DNA of 8,570 bases from assembly GCA_030834835.1 (NCBI GenBank), contig JAUQXD010000715.1:1-8570 (forward strand). The letters run 5' to 3'. The notes beneath the pieces are model-generated. The model saw only the letters and a list, made by a program, of their open reading frames with translations, was not told the origin of the DNA and did not search any database. Source of the DNA: Thermoflexales bacterium (GTDB lineage Bacteria > Chloroflexota > Anaerolineae > Fen-1058). The translations under genes and the position numbers were made by a program. Shown here piece after piece: positions 5,534 to 8,570 of the stretch. How positions within the stretch are numbered: position 1 is the first letter of the stretch; every line of letters begins with the position of its first letter.

Positions 5534-6742
5534 TTACAACACATCGTTGCCGATGGGTTTCGTGTCGGGTGTGGTTGGCAGCTCAGGCCAGGCGAAGTCA
5601 AAACCCGGCAGTGGAATTTCGGGCAACTGCATGCCGTCAGGCGTTTCACCGTCGAAAGTGCGAACGCCGATGAAGCCCATGACGTTGACGCCGAGATAAG
5701 CCTTGCCGTCCTGCTCGCCTAACGTCACTTCAAGCGTCGCGGCTTCCTTATCACCCCGATGATAAACACTCAACTTGATCGTGTCACCGGGCTGTTTGGC
5801 CGCAATAGATTCGATCAACGCTTTCGGATCACTGATGGGCTGGTCGTCGATGGCGGTGATCAGATCGCCTTCGGTCAGGCCCGCTTTCTCAGCGGCGCTG
5901 TCGGCTTCAACCTGGCCAATGATCGCACCGTTCTGATCCGCGCCGCCGAAATCGAACGGTAATGCTTTGAAGGGCAATTCGCGGTTGAACAGGCGCGCGC
6001 CGGGTAAGGCGTTGTAGCCTATGCCGAGATAGGCTTTGCTCTTGTCGTCGGGATTCGCGCCGAGTGTCAATTTCACAGCCCGATCGTCTTCGCCGGCCCG
6101 CGCGATCTTCAAAGTGATGGTGTCGCCGGGCTTGTGCTGCGCGATCAGTGTGGCGAGATCGTGTTTGAGATCGATCGCTTGATCATCGACGGCGAGAATG
6201 CGATCACCGACCTTCAAACCCGCTTTCTCCGCTGCGCTGCCCGATTGGACTTCGGTGACGATCGCGCCCCCGAATTCAACTGCTCCCGTGCTGAAACTGA
6301 ACGCCTCAGGCAGCGGTCGATCATCGCCGCCGACGAAGAACTGCATTTCGCCGAAGGCGGCCTGTACGCCCAGATAAGCGCGGCCGTTGCGCTCGGCTAA
6401 CGTCGCGGTCAGAGTGCGTGCGTCATCGCCGTGGGTGAGGTTCAAGGTAACCTCATCGCCGGCCTTGTGATCTTTCAGCGCCTCGCGCAGATCACTCAGG
6501 TTGTTCACGGCCATGTCATCGACCTTGAGCAAGATGTCGCCGCGCTTGAGACCGGCCCTGGCGGCAGGGCCGTCGGCGTCGAGGGCGACGATTACGAGTC
6601 CGGCGTCTGTATCGGTTTGTGCTTGCGGCGTTGCCGACTGCTGGGCAGTCGCCGAATCGGTCCGGCTGCCGGCGGCGACACCCAGCGCAAACATCGCCAG
6701 CAGCGCCACGGCCAAAACGAGGGCTTTCCAATGTCGAAACAT
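5534..6742 (-). CDS. Exported triple-PDZ protein without protease domain
   Basis: A 402-aa protein with a hydrophobic N-terminal segment (about 7-25, after MFRHWK), acting as a signal peptide or membrane anchor, then a Q/T/A-rich linker (30-46). Three PDZ domains follow at about 46-126, 158-242 and 270-352. Each has the same core: GPAARAGLKRGDILLKVDD, SAAEKAGLKVGDRILAVDD and SAAEKAGLTEGDLITAIDD. Each ends in (R/K)AYLG(V/I). The tandem repeat is also visible in the DNA. The trypsin-like domain and GNSGG-type serine site of HtrA/DegP proteases are absent. PDZ domains bind exposed protein C-termini, so this may be an adaptor or envelope-stress sensor. The start at 6742 has a strong GGAGG 7 nt upstream. 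The gene lies between a response regulator and a histidine kinase, which suggests a role in that pathway. The tail (about 353-402) is proline-rich. Confidence 0.93.
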   Translation of the reverse strand: MFRHWKALVLAVALLAMFALGVAAGSRTDSATAQQSATPQAQTDTDAGLVIVALDADGPAARAGLKRGDILLKVDDMAVNNLSDLREALKDHKAGDEVTLNLTHGDDARTLTATLAERNGRAYLGVQAAFGEMQFFVGGDDRPLPEAFSFSTGAVEFGGAIVTEVQSGSAAEKAGLKVGDRILAVDDQAIDLKHDLATLIAQHKPGDTITLKIARAGEDDRAVKLTLGANPDDKSKAYLGIGYNALPGARLFNRELPFKALPFDFGGADQNGAIIGQVEADSAAEKAGLTEGDLITAIDDQPISDPKALIESIAAKQPGDTIKLSVYHRGDKEAATLEVTLGEQDGKAYLGVNVMGFIGVRTFDGETPDGMQLPEIPLPGFDFAWPELPTTPDTKPIGNDVL

Positions 6743-6760
6743 GCTGCTACCTCCATCGAG

Positions 6761-6783
6761 AAGATGTGTTACGCGGACATCTT
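6761..6783 (-). other. Small hairpin in leader of the PDZ gene
   Basis: aagatgt (6761-6767) and acatctt (6777-6783) form a perfect 7-bp stem with a 9-nt loop. It lies in the 90-bp space between the response regulator stop and the PDZ gene start, 18 nt from the latter. It could be an intercistronic processing or attenuation site. I see no T-run, so it is not a standard terminator. Confidence 0.35.
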
Positions 6784-6832
6784 ATCAAGCGGGCATTGCG
6801 GAGCGGTAGCGATCGGGTTAAGATTTCGTAAT

Positions 6833-7531
6833 CTACGGTGAAAATTTGTAGCCCAGCCCGCGCACCGTCACCAGCCAGCGTGGATGGGTGGGATCGGCTT
6901 CGATCTTCTCGCGCAGATGGCGCATGTGAACGTCGATGGTGCGATCGTTGCCGATGTCGCCATCGTAGCCCCAGATGGTCTCGATGAGCTGGTCGCGGCT
7001 GATCGGCCGATCGGGGTGCGTGACCAACTCGCGTAGCAGCCGGAATTCGATCGGGGTCAAGTTGATCGCCTGATCGCGCCGCTGAACGAGCCAGCGTTCC
7101 AGATCGACTTCGATTTCGCCCAGATGCACGCGGCCACCTGGCGCGGCCGAGGCCAGTTCGCCGTAAGCGCGGCGCAACAGGGCGCGCACCCGCGAAATGA
7201 CTTCGCGCAGACTGTAGGGCTTCACCACGTAATCGTCCGCGCCGAGTTCGAGGCCCAGCACTTTGTCGGTTTCTTCGTCGCGGGCGGTCAACATGAGGAT
7301 GGGCTGGCGTTTGCCTTCGGCGCGCAGCGTGCGGCACACGTCGTAGCCACTGATGTCGGGCAAGCGGATGTCCAGCAGGATCAGGTTGGGGTCTCTGGCG
7401 CGGGCCAGCTCAAGCGCGCGGCGGCCAGTCTCGGCCCACAGGACTTTGAAGCCTTCGTTGGCAAGGCCGTATTCCAGGCTGCGGGCGAGGGCGGGTTCGT
7501 CTTCGACGATCAGAATTTTTTCGGCGCTCAC
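6833..7531 (-). CDS. OmpR/PhoB-family response regulator
   Basis: A 232-aa cytoplasmic transcription factor of a two-component system. The receiver domain (1-120) has the acidic pair E10/D11, phosphoacceptor D54 (LLDIRLPD), T82 (LMLTARD) and K104 (VVKPYSL). The winged-helix Trans_reg_C domain (about 135-231) includes LTPIEFRLLREL (158-169), DRTIDVHMRHLREKI (196-210) and VRGLGYKF (223-230). All key residues are present, so it should be controlled by phosphorylation, most likely by the kinase encoded at 3698-5302. The start is a GTG at 7531; MSAEKILIVEDEP is the usual N-terminus and no better start exists. The ribosome site is poor (GAGTGG, 8-9 nt away) and lies in one arm of a small hairpin. 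It heads a likely regulator-PDZ-kinase transcription unit. Confidence 0.96.
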   Translation of the reverse strand: MSAEKILIVEDEPALARSLEYGLANEGFKVLWAETGRRALELARARDPNLILLDIRLPDISGYDVCRTLRAEGKRQPILMLTARDEETDKVLGLELGADDYVVKPYSLREVISRVRALLRRAYGELASAAPGGRVHLGEIEVDLERWLVQRRDQAINLTPIEFRLLRELVTHPDRPISRDQLIETIWGYDGDIGNDRTIDVHMRHLREKIEADPTHPRWLVTVRGLGYKFSP

Positions 7532-7535
7532 CGGA

Positions 7536-7560
7536 CACCACTCAGAGGAAGGGAGTGGTG
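7536..7560 (-). promoter_or_regulatory. Hairpin overlapping the response regulator ribosome site
   Basis: caccactc (7536-7543) and gagtggtg (7553-7560) form a perfect 8-bp inverted repeat with a 9-nt loop, ending 4 nt before the GTG start at 7531. In the minus-strand transcript the 3' arm holds the only Shine-Dalgarno-like bases (GAGTGG). It could therefore limit translation, or as DNA be a dyad operator just after the promoter. Both ideas are inference. Confidence 0.45.
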
Positions 7561-7563
7561 AAA

Positions 7564-7569
7564 ATTATA
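7564..7569 (-). promoter_or_regulatory. Perfect sigma-70 -10 box upstream of response regulator
   Basis: On the minus strand this reads TATAAT, 32 nt before the GTG at 7531. No good -35 box is seen at 16-18 bp (the region reads about ATCTAC), so an activator may be needed. It suggests that the regulator-PDZ-kinase unit has its own promoter apart from the receiver gene upstream. Confidence 0.55.
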
Positions 7570-7605
7570 CTGCGGGCAGATAAAGGGTAGATGAATGCCT
7601 GTGAA

Positions 7606-7983
7606 TCAATGCGCCTCAGCGAACACGGCGGCGTTGACGGACTGCACCAGATCGCGCAGAGCAACCGGCTTTATCAGATAGCCTGCGACTGGCAGCGCCA
7701 TCTTTTCCAGACATTTGGCCAGATCCAGTCTGGCCGAAACAAATATCACCGGGATGGAGCCGGTGCGGCTGTCCGCTTTGAGTTGACGACAGACTTCGAG
7801 TCCGTCGAGGTTGGGCATCATGACATCCAATAAGAGAAGCGCCGGCCGTGATGCAAGGGCACACGTCAGGGTCTGTAGCCCGTCGGCAGCCTCAATGACT
7901 TCAAAGCCGTTACGTTGCAGGCTCAGTCGGAATAGCCACCTTAAATCGGCATCGTCGTCGGCAATAAGGATGGTTGGTTTCAT
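7606..7983 (-). CDS. Single-domain response regulator (CheY-like receiver)
   Basis: A 125-aa cytoplasmic receiver domain with no output domain. It has the acidic cluster DDD (9-11), phosphoacceptor D53 (LLLDVMMPNLDG), S83 (IFVSARL) in place of the conserved Ser/Thr and K105 (LIKPVAL). All switch residues are present, so it should accept phosphate from a kinase and act by protein contact or as a phosphate relay. The ATG at 7983 follows GGGAGG at 7 nt, a strong ribosome site. It ends 74 bp before the OmpR-type regulator on the same strand, with a -10 box between, so co-transcription is possible but not required. It is divergent from the ECF sigma gene. No dedicated kinase can be assigned; the one at 3698-5302 is the nearest. 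Confidence 0.94.
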   Translation of the reverse strand: MKPTILIADDDADLRWLFRLSLQRNGFEVIEAADGLQTLTCALASRPALLLLDVMMPNLDGLEVCRQLKADSRTGSIPVIFVSARLDLAKCLEKMALPVAGYLIKPVALRDLVQSVNAAVFAEAH

Positions 7984-8021
7984 GAAAACGCCTCCCGAAT
8001 AATTGAATGATCATCCATTTA

Positions 8022-8044
8022 ACCGATTCCAGCGCGGAATCGGT
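8022..8044. promoter_or_regulatory. Palindromic site between divergent receiver and sigma genes
   Basis: accgattcc (8022-8030) and ggaatcggt (8036-8044) are perfect inverted repeats around agcgc. The site lies 39 bp upstream of the receiver gene start and 68 bp upstream of the sigma gene start. A terminator is unlikely because neither gene ends here. A dimeric regulator operator serving one or both promoters is the best reading. Confidence 0.5.
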
Positions 8045-8052
8045 ACGCTCAT

Positions 8053-8082
8053 TTCACAAAATCGGCCGAGCATGGTTATATT
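8053..8082 (+). promoter_or_regulatory. Candidate sigma-70 promoter for the ECF sigma gene
   Basis: TTCACA (8053-8058, 5 of 6 to TTGACA) and TATATT (8077-8082, 5 of 6 to TATAAT) are separated by 18 bp. The expected transcript start is about 22-24 bp before the ATG at 8112, leaving room for the GGAG at 8100-8103. Confidence 0.5.
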
Positions 8083-8111
8083 GGTTAGACACATCCAGTG
8101 GAGCGTAGCGC

Positions 8112-8570
8112 ATGGAGTTTGAAGCGTTAGTGGAGGCGCACAGCGGCGAAATCTTCGCTTATGTATGGCGGTTGCTGAGAGACACCGCCGACGCCGAAGA
8201 TTGCCTGCAAGAGACGTTCTTGCGCGCGTATCGATCGTTCTCGCGCGTGAAAACAGGCTCGAACTATCGGGCGTGGCTGTACAAGATCGCGACGAACACC
8301 GCGCGCACGCACGTGAAGCAGCGCGGACGAATCGCGGCCCGTACGCTCGATCTCGATCCAGAGTTGGAATCTGATCGATTATCGCCGGTCGATCGAGTGG
8401 TGCGCCGCGAAACGGTCGAGGCCGTGACGCGTGCCGTCGAAGCGCTGCCGCATCAACAGCGCGCGGCGTTGATCATGCGGCAATATCAAGAGTTAGGCTA
8501 TGGCGACATCGCGGCGGCGCTGGAGTGCACCGAAGAAGCCGCGCGAGCGAATGTGTATCAGGCGTTGAAG
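8112..8570 (+). CDS. ECF-type RNA polymerase sigma factor, 3'-truncated
   Basis: The first 153 residues of a sigma-70 family factor of extracytoplasmic-function type, still open at the window end. Region 2 is seen at about 5-72: EIFAYVWRLLRDTADAEDCLQETFLRAYRSF (split across 13-43) and NYRAWLYKIATNTA (51-64), the core RNA polymerase and -10 contacts. After a short linker, region 4 begins at about 105 with LPHQQRAALIMRQYQ (112-126) and LGYGDIAAALECTEEAARANVYQALK (128-153), the -35 binding helix-turn-helix. Only the final residues should be missing. The ATG at 8112 has GGAG 8 nt upstream. An anti-sigma gene often follows such factors; it would lie beyond the window. The factor is divergent from a receiver gene and close to a two-component cluster. 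Confidence 0.94.
   Translation, partial: MEFEALVEAHSGEIFAYVWRLLRDTADAEDCLQETFLRAYRSFSRVKTGSNYRAWLYKIATNTARTHVKQRGRIAARTLDLDPELESDRLSPVDRVVRRETVEAVTRAVEALPHQQRAALIMRQYQELGYGDIAAALECTEEAARANVYQALK

Noticed and set aside
5534..6742. HtrA/DegP-type serine protease
   Set aside because: Only PDZ domains are present; there is no trypsin-like domain, catalytic triad or GNSGG motif.
8036..8060. ECF-type autoregulatory promoter (GGAA-like -35) upstream of the sigma gene
   Set aside because: GGAATC has no matching -10 motif at the usual spacing, and the bases are better explained as one arm of the palindrome.
1..8570. A defence island, mobile element or biosynthetic system
   Set aside because: No nuclease, helicase, transposase, integrase, toxin-antitoxin or biosynthetic core gene is seen. 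The WYL regulator and ABM-like protein alone do not support such a call.

Overview
The window looks like a stretch of chromosome from a moderately GC-rich bacterium, and Chloroflexota (Anaerolineae-like) is my best guess. That guess rests on three things: dispersed non-coding repeats of a kind I associate with those genomes (a heptamer-phased intergenic array, and a repeat carrying the GTCATTCCGAG...GAGGAATCTCT signature), the gene content (paired ABC-2 type ATPases beside a WYL regulator; a two-component cluster beside an ECF sigma factor), and strong use of the palindrome CGATCG. It is inference; no ribosomal or phylogenetic marker gene is present.

Left part, plus strand (1-3679). The 3' part of one ABC ATPase gene is followed by a complete second ABC ATPase gene. 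Together they look like the split halves of a YbhF/RbbA-type exporter ATPase; the first has lost its H-loop histidine and the second keeps a full set of motifs. No permease is in the window, so it probably lies to the left. The 69-bp junction between the ATPase genes is a perfectly 7-nt-phased degenerate array that also covers the end of one gene and the start of the next. A 118-bp spacer with two 13-nt palindromes and a 17-bp hairpin leads to a YafY-type WYL transcription factor. It is followed by a small ABM-like (dimeric alpha/beta barrel) protein with a good ribosome site and a clear hairpin terminator, and then a DUF1801 protein.

Right part, minus strand (3698-7983). Read in transcription order: a stand-alone receiver protein, an OmpR-family response regulator with a perfect TATAAT box upstream, an exported protein with three PDZ domains and no protease domain, and a membrane histidine kinase. 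The last three look like one signalling unit in which the PDZ protein may work on the extracytoplasmic side with the kinase sensor domain. A folded repeat element of about 139 bp sits between the PDZ and kinase genes and creates a false N-terminal extension of the kinase.

Right edge, plus strand (8112-8570). An ECF-type sigma factor, cut by the window end, is divergent from the receiver gene. The 128-bp region between them carries a perfect 9-bp palindrome and a plausible sigma-70 promoter.

No stretch over 300 bp lacks a gene; the longest is 5303-5533. I saw no rRNA, tRNA, CRISPR array, transposase or phage gene. I do not see a clearly new multi-gene system. The least ordinary items are the heptamer array, the hairpin repeat inside the two-component cluster, the protease-less PDZ protein between regulator and kinase, and the CGATCG enrichment.
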